Below are positions 36,328 to 45,226 of a stretch of DNA of 64,000 bases, one piece after another; positions within the stretch are counted from its first letter, which is position 1, and every line of letters starts with the position of its first letter. The notes under the pieces were generated by a model. The model was not told the DNA's origin and searched no databases. It worked only from the letters and a program-made list of their open reading frames with translations. Source of the stretch: Aurantimonas marianensis (lineage in GTDB: Bacteria; Pseudomonadota; Alphaproteobacteria; Rhizobiales; Rhizobiaceae); NCBI RefSeq assembly GCF_024195285.1, contig NZ_JALHBS010000001.1, positions 1 to 64,000 on the forward strand, read 5' to 3'. Made by a program: the position numbers and the translations under genes.

Positions 36328-37497
36328 ATGAGCAATTTGACCCAGTTGCGCCGCGAAGCGGTCGCGGCGCCGGAAAGCGGCATTGTCGCCGTGATCAACT
36401 ACGCGCGGGGGCGCGAGGGGTTGATCCCGATGTGGGCGGGCGAGGGAGACCTCGCGACGCCCGATTTCATCTCCGAGGCGGCTTCGGCGAGCCTTAAGGC
36501 CGGCGAGACCTTTTATACCTGGCAGCGCGGCTTGCCGGAATTGCGCCACGCGCTCGCCGACTACACCGCGCGGCTCTACGGACGGCCGTCCTCGCCGGAA
36601 CGCTTCTTCGTGACCGGTTCGGGCATGCAGGCGATCCAGATCACGCTGGCGGCGCTCGTCGGCGCCGGCGACGAAGTCGTCTTCATCGGTCCGGCCTGGC
36701 CGAATTTCGCGGCGGCGGCCGAGCTTCAGGGCGCGGCCGCGCGCGAGGTCGCGCTCGGCTGGACCGAGGCTGGCTGGCGGCTGGATCTGCAAAAGTTGAA
36801 GGACGCGATCGGTCCGAAAACCCGCGCGGTCTTCGTCAACACGCCGGCCAATCCGACCGGCTGGACGGCCGACGAGGCGACATTGCGAACCATCCTCGAC
36901 ATCGCCCGCGATGCCGGCGTCTTCATCATCGCCGACGAGATCTACAGCCGCTTCTTTTATGCCGGCAGTCGGGCGCCGTCGTTCCACGATGTGATGGAGG
37001 CGGACGACCGGATCTTCTTCGTCAATTCCTTCTCCAAGAACTGGGCGATGACGGGCTGGCGGGTCGGCTGGATCGAGACCAACGCGGCCTACGGCGACAT
37101 CATCGAGAACCTGATCCAATATTCGACCTCGGGCGTCGCGGCCTTCATGCAGCGCGGAGCGCTCGCGGCACTGGAACAAGGCGAGGCGTTCGTGGAACGC
37201 CAGATCGCGCGCGCGGGTGCGGCCCGCGACATCTTCACCGCGCGCCTCCTCGTCCCGAACCGGGTGTCGATGACACCGCCGGACGGGGCTTTCTACGCCT
37301 TTTTCGCGATCGACGGCGTCGAGGATACCAAGGCTGCCGCGTTCCGCATCGTCGACGAAGCGGGGGTGGTGCTCGCGCCCGGAACGGCCTTCGGCCAATC
37401 CGGCCGGCGCTTCCTCAGGGCCTGTTTCCACCGGCGGCTCGACGCGGTGGAAGCCGCCGCCGATCGTCTCGTCGACTGGATCGGCCGGGCGGCGTGA
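36328..37497 (+). CDS. PLP-dependent aminotransferase, class I/II
   Basis: 389 residues, fold type I. Substrate/PLP motifs: GSGMQAIQITLAAL, NTPANPTGW, ADEIYSRFFY and the Schiff-base lysine in NSFSKNWAMTGWRVGW. Related to aspartate/aromatic aminotransferases; the exact substrate is not clear. Its stop overlaps the GTG start of the AbrB-type gene (GTGA), indicating an operon with a membrane protein. Confidence 0.9.
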   Translation: MSNLTQLRREAVAAPESGIVAVINYARGREGLIPMWAGEGDLATPDFISEAASASLKAGETFYTWQRGLPELRHALADYTARLYGRPSSPERFFVTGSGMQAIQITLAALVGAGDEVVFIGPAWPNFAAAAELQGAAAREVALGWTEAGWRLDLQKLKDAIGPKTRAVFVNTPANPTGWTADEATLRTILDIARDAGVFIIADEIYSRFFYAGSRAPSFHDVMEADDRIFFVNSFSKNWAMTGWRVGWIETNAAYGDIIENLIQYSTSGVAAFMQRGALAALEQGEAFVERQIARAGAARDIFTARLLVPNRVSMTPPDGAFYAFFAIDGVEDTKAAAFRIVDEAGVVLAPGTAFGQSGRRFLRACFHRRLDAVEAAADRLVDWIGRAA

Positions 37498-38606
37498 GAG
37501 CCGTCGACGGTCGCACCCTCTCACATCGCTTCGCAACGCTCGCCCTCGCCGGGCTCGGCGGCCTTGCCGCCTCGGCGCTCGGTCTGCCGGTCGCCTGGCT
37601 GCTGGGACCGGTGCTCGCGGTGTCGGCGGCGAGCATCGCCGGGCTCGATACGGAACTGCCGCAGTTATTGCGCACGCTGGCGTTCTTCGTTCTCGGCGTC
37701 CAGGCCGGTTCCGGGGTGACGCCGGACGTGCTGGAGCAGATCGCCATCTGGCCGCTGTCCTTCGCCGTGCAGATGCTCGGCGTCGGGGTCGTCATCGTGC
37801 TGACCCACGCCTTCCTGCATCGCATGCTGCGCTGGGACAAGGACACCGCGCTGTTCGCCTCGCTTCCCGGCGCGCTTTCGTTCGTCCTCGCGGCAGCATC
37901 CGAAACCCGGGCCGATCTTACCCGGATCACCATCGTCCAGAGCGTCCGACTGCTCTTTCTGATCGGTGCCCTGACGCCGATCCTCGCCTGGCTGGAAGGG
38001 GGCGCCGACGTGGTCGCAATGGCGCGCGGCACGCAAGGAACTCTCGCGGACTACGCCTTGCTCTTCGGCTTGTGCGCATTGGTTGCGTTCGCCGGCCATC
38101 TGATCCGGCTGCCCGGCGGGATGATGCTGGGCGCTCTGATCGGCAGCGGGGCGTTGCACGTCGGCGGTGTCTCGACCGTGGCGATTCCACCGGTGCTCGC
38201 GATCCCGAGCCTCGTCCTTCTCGGCACGCTCATCGGTTCGCGGCTCAAGGGGATCGATATCGCCGCGTTTTCGCGGCTGCTTCCTGCCGCCATCGGGTCC
38301 TTTGCCATCGGTCTGGTCGTCTCCGCGGCGGCGGCGGCGGTGGCCGTGGTGGCGCTCGGAATCGGATTCGGGAAGGTCGCGCTCGCCTATGCGCCTGGCG
38401 CTCTGGAGGCGCTGACCGTGCTGGCATTCCAGTTCGACGTCGATCCCGCCTATGTGGCGGCCCATCATGTCGTGCGTTTCGTCAGCATCGCGATGGTGGT
38501 TCCCCTGCTCGCGAAGCGCCGCGCGCGACCGGGCGACACGGTCGCGCCGCCGATCGACGAGAAAGAACGCCTGTCAGGCGTCGACGGAAGCGAAGACCGA
38601 GGGTGA
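37494..38606 (+). CDS. AbrB family membrane protein (putative transporter)
   Basis: 370 residues with two repeats of about five membrane segments, each containing the LPVAWLLGPVLA or LPGGMMLGALIGSGAL motif of the AbrB/PF05145 family (historically called putative ammonia monooxygenase). It is not the DNA-binding AbrB of Bacillus. Likely a transporter of unknown substrate. GTG start, coupled to the aminotransferase. Its last 33 bases overlap the 3' end of the cupin gene on the other strand. Confidence 0.85.
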   Translation: MRAVDGRTLSHRFATLALAGLGGLAASALGLPVAWLLGPVLAVSAASIAGLDTELPQLLRTLAFFVLGVQAGSGVTPDVLEQIAIWPLSFAVQMLGVGVVIVLTHAFLHRMLRWDKDTALFASLPGALSFVLAAASETRADLTRITIVQSVRLLFLIGALTPILAWLEGGADVVAMARGTQGTLADYALLFGLCALVAFAGHLIRLPGGMMLGALIGSGALHVGGVSTVAIPPVLAIPSLVLLGTLIGSRLKGIDIAAFSRLLPAAIGSFAIGLVVSAAAAAVAVVALGIGFGKVALAYAPGALEALTVLAFQFDVDPAYVAAHHVVRFVSIAMVVPLLAKRRARPGDTVAPPIDEKERLSGVDGSEDRG

Positions 38607-38951
38607 GGGCGCCGGCTCCTCGCCGCCATCAGGCCCCCAGAAGACCACCCATGTGACGAAGTTGTCGGACATGCCCTCGAAGCGATGCTCCGTGCCGGCC
38701 CGCACGAACAGCGCGTCGCCGGCCCTGACATGCTCGCGCTTATCCTCCCTGACGACATCCGACTGGCCCGCCGCGACGATGTAGAGTTCATCCTGGCCGT
38801 GCGGCCGCTGCCGATCCTCGCCACGCGGCGCGAAGATCTCCAGCGTCATGGTGCCGTGGGACAGCGCCTCGACATGGAAGACGCCGTCCGGCCATTCGGC
38901 GGTCGCCGGTCGCGGCAGCATGGCCTGAAAATGATCGAGCGAGACTTTCAT
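38574..38951 (-). CDS. Cupin domain protein
   Basis: 125 residues, single cupin. Metal-binding pattern G-x5-H-x-H-like region in RPHGQDELYIVAAGQSDVV and second motif VRAGDALFVRAGTEHRFEGMS. Small soluble protein of unknown substrate. ATG 38951 starts the conserved fold; the upstream frame is not supported. Converges with and overlaps the end of the AbrB gene by 33 bases. Confidence 0.85.
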   Translation of the reverse strand: MKVSLDHFQAMLPRPATAEWPDGVFHVEALSHGTMTLEIFAPRGEDRQRPHGQDELYIVAAGQSDVVREDKREHVRAGDALFVRAGTEHRFEGMSDNFVTWVVFWGPDGGEEPAPSPSVFASVDA

Positions 38952-38998
38952 CGAGATACCCCGCAGCGATGGTGGGACGATGCCTGTTTCGCCGGAGC

Positions 38999-40279
38999 TC
39001 AGCCGCCGGCTTGCGAGACGACCAGGGGGGTGACCTTGGAAGAGCGTTCGGCATGGGTCGGCCGCTCGGTCGCGAAGGGAATGCCGACGGCATTCCAAGT
39101 CTCGACGAGGGCGTCCTTCAGCGTCTCGATCAGGGCGTCGGAATGCAGCGGCGTCGGGGTAATGCGCAGCCGCTCGGTGCCGCGCGGCACCGTAGGGTAA
39201 TTGATCGGCTGGATGTAGATGCCGTGCCGCTGCAAGAGATGATCGCTGGCCTTCTTGCACAGGTCGGGATCGCCGACGGCCAGCGGCACGATATGGGTGT
39301 CGGACTCCATGACCGGCAGATGGGCGCCGCGCAGCACGCTCTTGGCCCGGACCGCCTGGCGCTGTTGCGCCTCACGCTCCACCTGGCTGGCCTTCAGGTG
39401 GCGGATCGAGGCGGTCGCGGCGGCCGCCAGCGCCGGCGGCAGGGCCGTGGTGAAGATGAAGCCCGGCGCGTAGGAACGCACGGCATCGATGACCGCTTTC
39501 GTGCCAGCAATGTAGCCGCCGAGGACGCCGAAGGCCTTGGCCAGGGTTCCCTCGATCACGTCGATGCGCTGGGCAAGCGCGTCGCGCTCCGAAATGCCGC
39601 CGCCGCGCGGGCCGTACATGCCGACCGCATGGACCTCGTCGATATAGGTCATGGCGTTGTAATATTCCGCGAGTTCGACAATCTTCTCGATTGGCGCGAT
39701 GTCGCCGTCCATCGAATAGACGCTCTCGAAGACGATGAGCTTCGGCTGCGCCGGATCGGCGGCTTTCAGAAGCTCTTCCAGATGCTCCAGATCGTTGTGG
39801 CGGAAGATCTGTTTCTTGGTGCCGGCTCTGCGCACCCCCTCGATCATCGAGGCGTGGTTCAGTTCGTCGGAAAGAATCAGGCAGTTCGGCAGGAGCTTGG
39901 CGATGGTCGAGATCGAGGCTTCGTTGGAGACGAAGCCGGAAGTGAAGACGAGCGCCGCCTCCTTGCCGTGCAGATCGGCGAGCTCGCGCTCCAGCTCGAC
40001 CAGCGGATGGTTGGTGCCGGAGATGTTGCGTGTGCCGCCGGCGCCCGATCCCATCGCCGAGACGGTCGCCGTCATCGCCGCGATGACATCGTCATGTTGG
40101 CCCATCCCGAGATAGTCGTTGGAGCACCAGACCGTGATCTCGCGAGCCTTGCCGTCATGCCGCCAGATCGCCTTCGGAAATTGCCCGGCGATCCGTTCGA
40201 GATCGGCAAACACCCGATAGCGTTTTTCGGCATGCAACGCCTCGATCGCCGACTCGAACTGGCTCTGGTAATCGATCAT
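38999..40279 (-). CDS. hemA: 5-aminolevulinate synthase (ALAS)
   Basis: 426 residues. Condenses glycine and succinyl-CoA to 5-aminolevulinate, the Shemin-pathway start of haem and vitamin B12 synthesis typical of alphaproteobacteria. Glycine-rich [17 protein letters not shown] residues H142, D214 ([10 protein letters not shown]) and K248 ([12 protein letters not shown]). AAGGAG lies about 6 bases before ATG 40279. The 5' region carries an ICE/Irr-type box and an FNR/FixK palindrome, giving candidate iron and oxygen control. Confidence 0.97.
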   Translation of the reverse strand: MIDYQSQFESAIEALHAEKRYRVFADLERIAGQFPKAIWRHDGKAREITVWCSNDYLGMGQHDDVIAAMTATVSAMGSGAGGTRNISGTNHPLVELERELADLHGKEAALVFTSGFVSNEASISTIAKLLPNCLILSDELNHASMIEGVRRAGTKKQIFRHNDLEHLEELLKAADPAQPKLIVFESVYSMDGDIAPIEKIVELAEYYNAMTYIDEVHAVGMYGPRGGGISERDALAQRIDVIEGTLAKAFGVLGGYIAGTKAVIDAVRSYAPGFIFTTALPPALAAAATASIRHLKASQVEREAQQRQAVRAKSVLRGAHLPVMESDTHIVPLAVGDPDLCKKASDHLLQRHGIYIQPINYPTVPRGTERLRITPTPLHSDALIETLKDALVETWNAVGIPFATERPTHAERSSKVTPLVVSQAGG

Positions 40280-40291
40280 CGCGAACTCCTT

Positions 40292-40308
40292 ATCAGAACC
40301 GTTCTAAA
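40292..40308 (-). promoter_or_regulatory. ICE/Irr-type box upstream of hemA
   Basis: On the minus strand TTTAGAA-CGG-TTCTGAT, matching the published rhizobial iron control element TTTAGAA-N3-TTCTAAA at 12 of 14 half-site positions. It lies 13-29 bases before the hemA ATG, a position suited to repression by Irr, the haem-sensitive iron regulator. Confidence 0.65.
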
Positions 40309-40370
40309 TGCGGCATCGCGCAAAGTCCACGTCCCCGCCAGTATGATGCGGGAGTCTCCCGGTGGTGACA

Positions 40371-40384
40371 TTGACCAAGGTCAA
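40371..40384. promoter_or_regulatory. FNR/FixK-type palindrome upstream of hemA
   Basis: Perfect palindrome TTGAC-CAAG-GTCAA, about 92 bases before the hemA start. It matches the CRP/FNR-family (FnrL, FixK) site pattern except for C/G in place of T/A at the inner position of each half. A second copy of GACCAAGGTCAAG starts 20 bases on (40393-40405), giving one degenerate tandem site. FNR/FixK control of ALAS is known in Rhodobacter and Bradyrhizobium. Confidence 0.65.
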
Positions 40385-40433
40385 GTGCCTCGGACCAAGG
40401 TCAAGCGACCGGGCGGCTCGCCCCGCGCCGTCA

Positions 40434-40631
40434 CTATTTCGGCTCATCCGCTGGCGCGGAGGACGAGTTGAAGCCGGTTTCCGTTGCATCGTCCGCGCGG
40501 TGTTCCGCGTTCTCGTCACGGCGCGCGCGGGCCTGGTCCTTGCGCCGGCGGAGATTTTGCCGCAATTGCGCCTCCAGCCGCTGCTGCCGCCTTGATTTTT
40601 GCTTGTCGCCCGCGGTACCGCCGTCGCTCAT
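40434..40631 (-). CDS. Small conserved charged protein upstream of hemA
   Basis: 65 residues, highly basic and acidic (SRRQQRLEAQLRQNLRRRKD then QARARRDENAEHRADD), without hydrophobic segment. A textbook ribosome-binding site AGGAGGTG lies about 6 bases before ATG 40631. The helix with RLEAQLRQNLRRRKDQARAR resembles short hypothetical proteins of Hyphomicrobiales; a nucleic acid or membrane-surface role is only a guess. Same strand as hemA. Confidence 0.7.
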   Translation of the reverse strand: MSDGGTAGDKQKSRRQQRLEAQLRQNLRRRKDQARARRDENAEHRADDATETGFNSSSAPADEPK

Positions 40632-40882
40632 GATCCACCTCCTGGCCGCCTTTTGGATAGTGTCAGGAACGGCACGCCGTCAATTTCCTCGGCGGCAGGC
40701 AGGGCACGTCCTGCGGTCCCGGCATGACCGACGATCGGCTCTCCCGGCGAGGGAACGTGCGCACCACGGCGCTGTTTTTCCGCCTCGCGCCACGTCATTC
40801 CATCGGAGCGCGTGTTGCTCTAGAAGGCGCGAAGCCGCTCAGGCCGACTCACGCTTCCGCCATCCTTAGGACCGTCCGACCC

Positions 40883-42199
40883 ATGATCGAACGCATCGGT
40901 TTCGCCGCCGAGCTCGCCGCCTACACAGACCGGAACGGACCGGTGACGATCGGCCTGGCCGGTGCCGGGCAGATGGGAACGGACATCGTCGTCCAGATCG
41001 CACTGATGACCGGCATCCGCATCGGCGCCGTCGCCGCGAACAGCGCCCGCCGGCCGATGCAGGCGATCGCCATGGCGGGTTATAGCGAGGATCATGGCGT
41101 CGTCGCCGCCGGCCCGTCGGCGATCGACCGGGCGATCGAGGCCGGCCACATCGCCGTGACCGACGATCTCGGCGCGTTGTGCGCCGCCGGTCGCATCGAT
41201 GTCGTCGTCGATGCGACGGGTAGCCCGGAGGTCGGGACCTTCCTGGCGATGGAGGCGATCCGCAACGGCAAGCACATCGTGATGCTGAATGTCGAGGCCG
41301 ACATCACGGTCGGCCGGCTGCTCGCCCGCAAGGCGCGCGAGGCCGGCGTGGTCTATACCGGATCGGCCGGCGACGAGCCCGCCTCGACGCTGGAGCTGAT
41401 CTCGTTTGCCCAGAGTCTTGGCATGGAGGTGGTCGCCGCCGGCAAGGGCAAGAACAATCCGCTGCGCCATTCGGCCATTCCCGAGGAATACGAGGAGGAG
41501 GCGCGACAGCGGGATATGAACGCCCGCATGCTGGTCGAGTTCATCGACGGGTCGAAGACGATGGTGGAAATGACCGCCATCGCCAATTGCACCGGCCTCA
41601 GGCCGGACGTGCCGGGCATGCACGGTCCCGAAGCGACGGGCGACAATCTTGGCCAGGTGCTGTGCACGGCCGAGGACGGCGGCATCCTGTCGAAGACCGG
41701 CTGCGTCGACTATACGATCGGCAAGGGCGTGGCGCCCGGCGTCTTCTGCGTGGTCAAGCCGCGCCATCCCCGCGCGATCGAGCGGATGGCGGATCTGAAG
41801 GTCGGCCCCGGCCCGTGCTTCGCGTTGATCCGGCCGTTTCATCTGACCAGCCTGGAGACGCCGCTGTCGGCGGCCCGCGCCGTGATGTATCGGCGCCCGG
41901 ACATGGTGCCCGTGGATCGGCCGGTGGCCGAATGCGGCGCCATCGCCAAGCGCGATCTGAAACCGGGCGAGATGCTGGGGCGGATCGGCGAGGCGGACTA
42001 TCGCGGCTATGCGATGACCTGGGACGACGCGCGCGCCCGGCGCGCCCTACCGCTCGGCCTGGTGGAGAAGTCCCGGGTGGTGCGGCCGGTGAAAGCGGGA
42101 GAGCTCGTCACCCACGACAATTGCGCGTCCGACGACAGCCTGCTCGTCACCAAAATGCGGGCCGAACTCGACGCGGTCGACGGCCGCTTCGCCGACTGA
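40883..42199 (+). CDS. Homoserine dehydrogenase-like NAD(P) oxidoreductase with SAF domain (COG4091)
   Basis: 438 residues. N-terminal Rossmann fold (PVTIGLAGAGQMGTDIVVQI), a catalytic-type middle domain with TGSAGDEPASTLELISFAQ and GKGKNNPLRH, and a C-terminal SAF domain (DLKPGEMLGRIGEADYRGYA). This is the family once called predicted homoserine dehydrogenase or SAF-domain protein; members act in sugar-acid/branched sugar pathways. Exact substrate unknown. ATG 40883 with AGGA about 11 bases upstream; an earlier in-frame ATG at 40724 encodes unlikely sequence. Confidence 0.82.
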   Translation: MIERIGFAAELAAYTDRNGPVTIGLAGAGQMGTDIVVQIALMTGIRIGAVAANSARRPMQAIAMAGYSEDHGVVAAGPSAIDRAIEAGHIAVTDDLGALCAAGRIDVVVDATGSPEVGTFLAMEAIRNGKHIVMLNVEADITVGRLLARKAREAGVVYTGSAGDEPASTLELISFAQSLGMEVVAAGKGKNNPLRHSAIPEEYEEEARQRDMNARMLVEFIDGSKTMVEMTAIANCTGLRPDVPGMHGPEATGDNLGQVLCTAEDGGILSKTGCVDYTIGKGVAPGVFCVVKPRHPRAIERMADLKVGPGPCFALIRPFHLTSLETPLSAARAVMYRRPDMVPVDRPVAECGAIAKRDLKPGEMLGRIGEADYRGYAMTWDDARARRALPLGLVEKSRVVRPVKAGELVTHDNCASDDSLLVTKMRAELDAVDGRFAD

Positions 42200-42208
42200 A
42201 TATCCTGG

Positions 42209-42676
42209 TCAGGAGGCGTCCGGCCGGTCCCCCGCCATCGTCGAGCGGATCGCCATATCGAGACCCTTCGCCAGGATCTGGCGCTCGGTCTCGCTCAGGG
42301 GCTCGAGTGCGGCCGCGATGGACTGCAGCGGGTCCTTCTTCAAAAGGGTCACACCCCGATCGGTCAGATCCAGCTGCTCGGCGCGACCGCGTCCGATCGT
42401 GCCCAGCTTGGCGAGATAGCCCTTGGTGATCAGCGTGCGGACCGTGCGCGCGACGGCGCCCGACGCAAGGCCCTGGAAGCGCGCGAGATCGATCGCCGTG
42501 CGCATGTGCGGCGGCGCCGACTGGACGTAGCGCAGCGCCGCCCATTGGGCCGGAAACAGCTGCGAGGCATAGCCCTGCGAATGCAGTCGGCGCGCGATCT
42601 GTTCGAGCAGTCCGGCCAGATCGGCCGTGGATACCGGGTTCGTGTCCAAAAAGTCGCGCCATCGTCGTTGTATCAA
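42209..42676 (-). CDS. MarR family transcriptional regulator
   Basis: 155 residues. Winged helix: LFPAQWAALRYV, LARFQGLASGAVARTVRTLITKGYLAKL, RAEQLDLTDRGVTLL. Start uncertain: the only in-frame initiation codon giving the conserved region is TTG 42676, with GAGGCAAGG upstream. Convergent with the SAF dehydrogenase; its control targets are not evident. Confidence 0.85.
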   Translation of the reverse strand: MIQRRWRDFLDTNPVSTADLAGLLEQIARRLHSQGYASQLFPAQWAALRYVQSAPPHMRTAIDLARFQGLASGAVARTVRTLITKGYLAKLGTIGRGRAEQLDLTDRGVTLLKKDPLQSIAAALEPLSETERQILAKGLDMAIRSTMAGDRPDAS

Positions 42677-42847
42677 GCCTTGCCTCTTATCGCGGAAGCG
42701 CGGGGATGTTCAATCGGATGCCGTCCGGAAGGGGCGGGCGTCGGCGCGACGCTCGCCGGAAACGCCCGAAAACCCGCCGGGGCGATGAACGATCCTTTAA
42801 CCTTTACAATTTTAGGCGTTCGAAACGGCAATGCGGGGCACAGACGG

Positions 42848-44248
42848 TCATGCGCCGGGCGGACGCAGGTCTGACCAACGCGGCTCGGCGTCGACAATCT
42901 TCGCCAGCAACGCGGCCAGCTTGAGAACAAAGCCGTCGGCATAGCGCGGTCCGACGATCTGCACGCCGATCGGCAGCCCGGCTCCGGTAAACCCGCCATT
43001 GACGCTGATCGCCGGCTGCTCTCCGACATTCCAGGGCAGGGTGAAGGCGATGTGCTCGAACGGCCGCGCCGGATCGTCGAGCGGCGAGGCCGATTCGGCC
43101 GGCCATGACGGTTGCGGATTGACCGGGGAGAGGATGGCATCGAAGCGGGCGAAGGGGGCGGCCGCCGCCGTCTTGATCGCATGAAACTCATCGCAGGCCT
43201 CGGCAACATCGGTGCCGGTAAGCGTTGCCGCACCCTTCGCCCACTCGCGGATATAGGGCAGCACCATCGCGCTCTTGCCATCCGGCAGGGCCGACATCGT
43301 CGCCCAGAACCGGGCTCGAAAGAAGCGATCGAATCCGTCCAGCATGGCGCGGGTGAGGATTCCCGACGTCGGCTCTACAACAGCCCCGGCGTCCTTCAGG
43401 GCGCGCGCGCAATCGGCGAGCGCCGTCGCGACATCCGGGTCAACAGGCAGGCCACATCCGGCCTCCTCCATGACCCCGATCATCAGCCCTCTCGGCTCGA
43501 GCGTGAGGTCGTTCCAGTCGATCATCGATGGCGGCAGGCCGGTCGGATCGCGCGCGTCGGGCCGCGACAGCGTCGCCATCATCAGCGCCGCGTCGGCGAC
43601 GGTCCGGGTCATCGGTCCGGCGACGCGGCCGATAAAGGTCGGATCAATCGGGACGCGGCCGTAGCTCGGCTTGAAGCCCACCGTTCCGGTGAGGCCGGCG
43701 GGAATACGGATCGAGCCGCCAATGTCGGTGCCCAGATGCAATGGCCCGAGGCCGGCGGCGGCGGCCGCGGCGGCGCCGGCGCTGGAACCGCCGGGATTGA
43801 GCCGGATGTCCCAAGGGTTGCGTGATAGCTTGTGGAAGCTCGACAGTCCCGACGACAGCATGCCGTAATCGGGGCAGGTGGTCTTGGCGAAGATGATCGC
43901 ACCATCCTCGCGCAGCCGTGCGACCGGCGGTGCATCCTGAGAAGCGGCGACGAGCGTCGTCGCGGCGGTGCCGTTGGGCACCGGCATGCCCTTCGTCGCG
44001 ATCAGTTCCTTGACGGTGACCGGGACACCGTCGAGCGGCCCTTTCGGCGCGCCCTCGGCCCAGCGTGCCGTGGCGGCCGCCGCTTCCGCCCTGGCGCTCT
44101 CTGGATCGTAGGCCCAGAGCGCCGCAATCGCCGGTTCCCAAGTCGCGATGCGGCATTCGACGTCGGCCCAGACCTCCGCCGGGGAGGTTTCGCGGCTGCG
44201 GAACATCGCCAGAAGGCGCGTGGCGGGAAGGTCGCTGAGATCCGTCAT
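42848..44248 (-). CDS. Amidase (amidase signature family)
   Basis: 466 residues. Ser-cisSer-Lys triad visible: K80 (GVPVTVKELIATKG), S155 (NPGGSSAGAAAA) and S179 (LGTDIGGSIRIP). Hydrolyses a C-N bond in an unknown amide. It is not an obvious GatA, since no gatB or gatC is nearby. No signal peptide. The 171-base region upstream of the MarR gene separates them. Confidence 0.9.
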   Translation of the reverse strand: MTDLSDLPATRLLAMFRSRETSPAEVWADVECRIATWEPAIAALWAYDPESARAEAAAATARWAEGAPKGPLDGVPVTVKELIATKGMPVPNGTAATTLVAASQDAPPVARLREDGAIIFAKTTCPDYGMLSSGLSSFHKLSRNPWDIRLNPGGSSAGAAAAAAAGLGPLHLGTDIGGSIRIPAGLTGTVGFKPSYGRVPIDPTFIGRVAGPMTRTVADAALMMATLSRPDARDPTGLPPSMIDWNDLTLEPRGLMIGVMEEAGCGLPVDPDVATALADCARALKDAGAVVEPTSGILTRAMLDGFDRFFRARFWATMSALPDGKSAMVLPYIREWAKGAATLTGTDVAEACDEFHAIKTAAAAPFARFDAILSPVNPQPSWPAESASPLDDPARPFEHIAFTLPWNVGEQPAISVNGGFTGAGLPIGVQIVGPRYADGFVLKLAALLAKIVDAEPRWSDLRPPGA

Positions 44249-44416
44249 GAGGAAACGCTCACGGGTTTCGCGAAGGGCGGCTCGGCAGATGAAACCGGTT
44301 CAGCAAAGGATTGCCGGCCCGGCGCCGAGTCGTCTTGTGGGCCCTTGCCGCCGGCGTTGCCATTGCGGTCGGCAATTCGGCAGGCGCGAGCGCGCTTGGC
44401 AATGTGTGGTTGTTTC

Positions 44417-45130
44417 TCACGCGGGCACGCGCAACCAGTAGATCCGGAGCGGCTGGACGAGGATCCGGGCGCCGTCCTGCCTTGTGGCATTCGTCTCGAA
44501 CAGGCGCTCGACCTCACCGCGCCTGGCCTCGATGCTCGCCGCGCGGGCCGGGTCGACGGACACCACGCGGCTGATGAACGTATCCACGTCGGCGAAGCGT
44601 TCCTTTCGCTCGAAGACGACGTTGCCGCGTAGCGCGAACCGGCCGGACCGCACGGCATCCGCCACCGCCCGGTTGGCGGCGTTGCGGATCGCGGTCTCAT
44701 CATCGATCGGGCGCACCCCCTCGAAGAACGGGCCTTCGGCAAGCGGCTCGATGACGAGAACGGTGCCGCGTGCCCGCGTCACCCGCGCGGCCTCGCCGAG
44801 CGCGTCGGGCATGCGGGCCTCGGGCACATGATGCAGGGAATTGAGAAACACGGCCGCGTCGAAGCTGCGGTCCGCGAAGGGCAGTTTTTCACCGGGGGCC
44901 ACCGCGAAGTCGGCTTCCGGCGCAGCGGCGCGGGCGGCATCGATCGCCGCCTCGCCGGGGTCGACGCCGGTGATCTGGAAGCCGCGCGCCGTCAGAGCTT
45001 TCGCAAGGCCGCCGTGGCCGCAGCCGACGTCGAGGACAGTCGTCGCGCCGTCCATGGCCAGCGTCTCGGCGATGACGGCCGCTGTATCGCCCGCGGCAAG
45101 TGCGGTGTTGAGGGCGGTGGGTGGTTGCAT
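44417..45130 (-). CDS. Class I SAM-dependent methyltransferase
   Basis: 237 residues. SAM-binding motif I VLDVGCGHGGLAKALTARG, motif II GEKLPFADRSFDAAVFLNSLHHV and motif III RVTRARGTVLVIEPLAEGPF. Methyltransferase 11-type; substrate unknown. ATG 45130 has GAGGGG about 8 bases upstream; two earlier in-frame ATGs are less likely. 169 bases lie between it and the amidase start; no supported gene is seen there. Confidence 0.87.
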   Translation of the reverse strand: MQPPTALNTALAAGDTAAVIAETLAMDGATTVLDVGCGHGGLAKALTARGFQITGVDPGEAAIDAARAAAPEADFAVAPGEKLPFADRSFDAAVFLNSLHHVPEARMPDALGEAARVTRARGTVLVIEPLAEGPFFEGVRPIDDETAIRNAANRAVADAVRSGRFALRGNVVFERKERFADVDTFISRVVSVDPARAASIEARRGEVERLFETNATRQDGARILVQPLRIYWLRVPA

Positions 45131-45226
45131 GGCGAATCCCCTCATCATGGCTGAGAGCGCTGCCCGTTTCCCAGCCATTCGTATGGACCGCCGCCCCCGG
45201 GCAGTGCGAGGGCGGCGGGTGTCAGA

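Noticed and set aside
44311-44574. 87-codon frame whose start resembles a signal peptide
   Set aside because: TTG start without ribosome-binding site, and it runs antisense into the methyltransferase gene.
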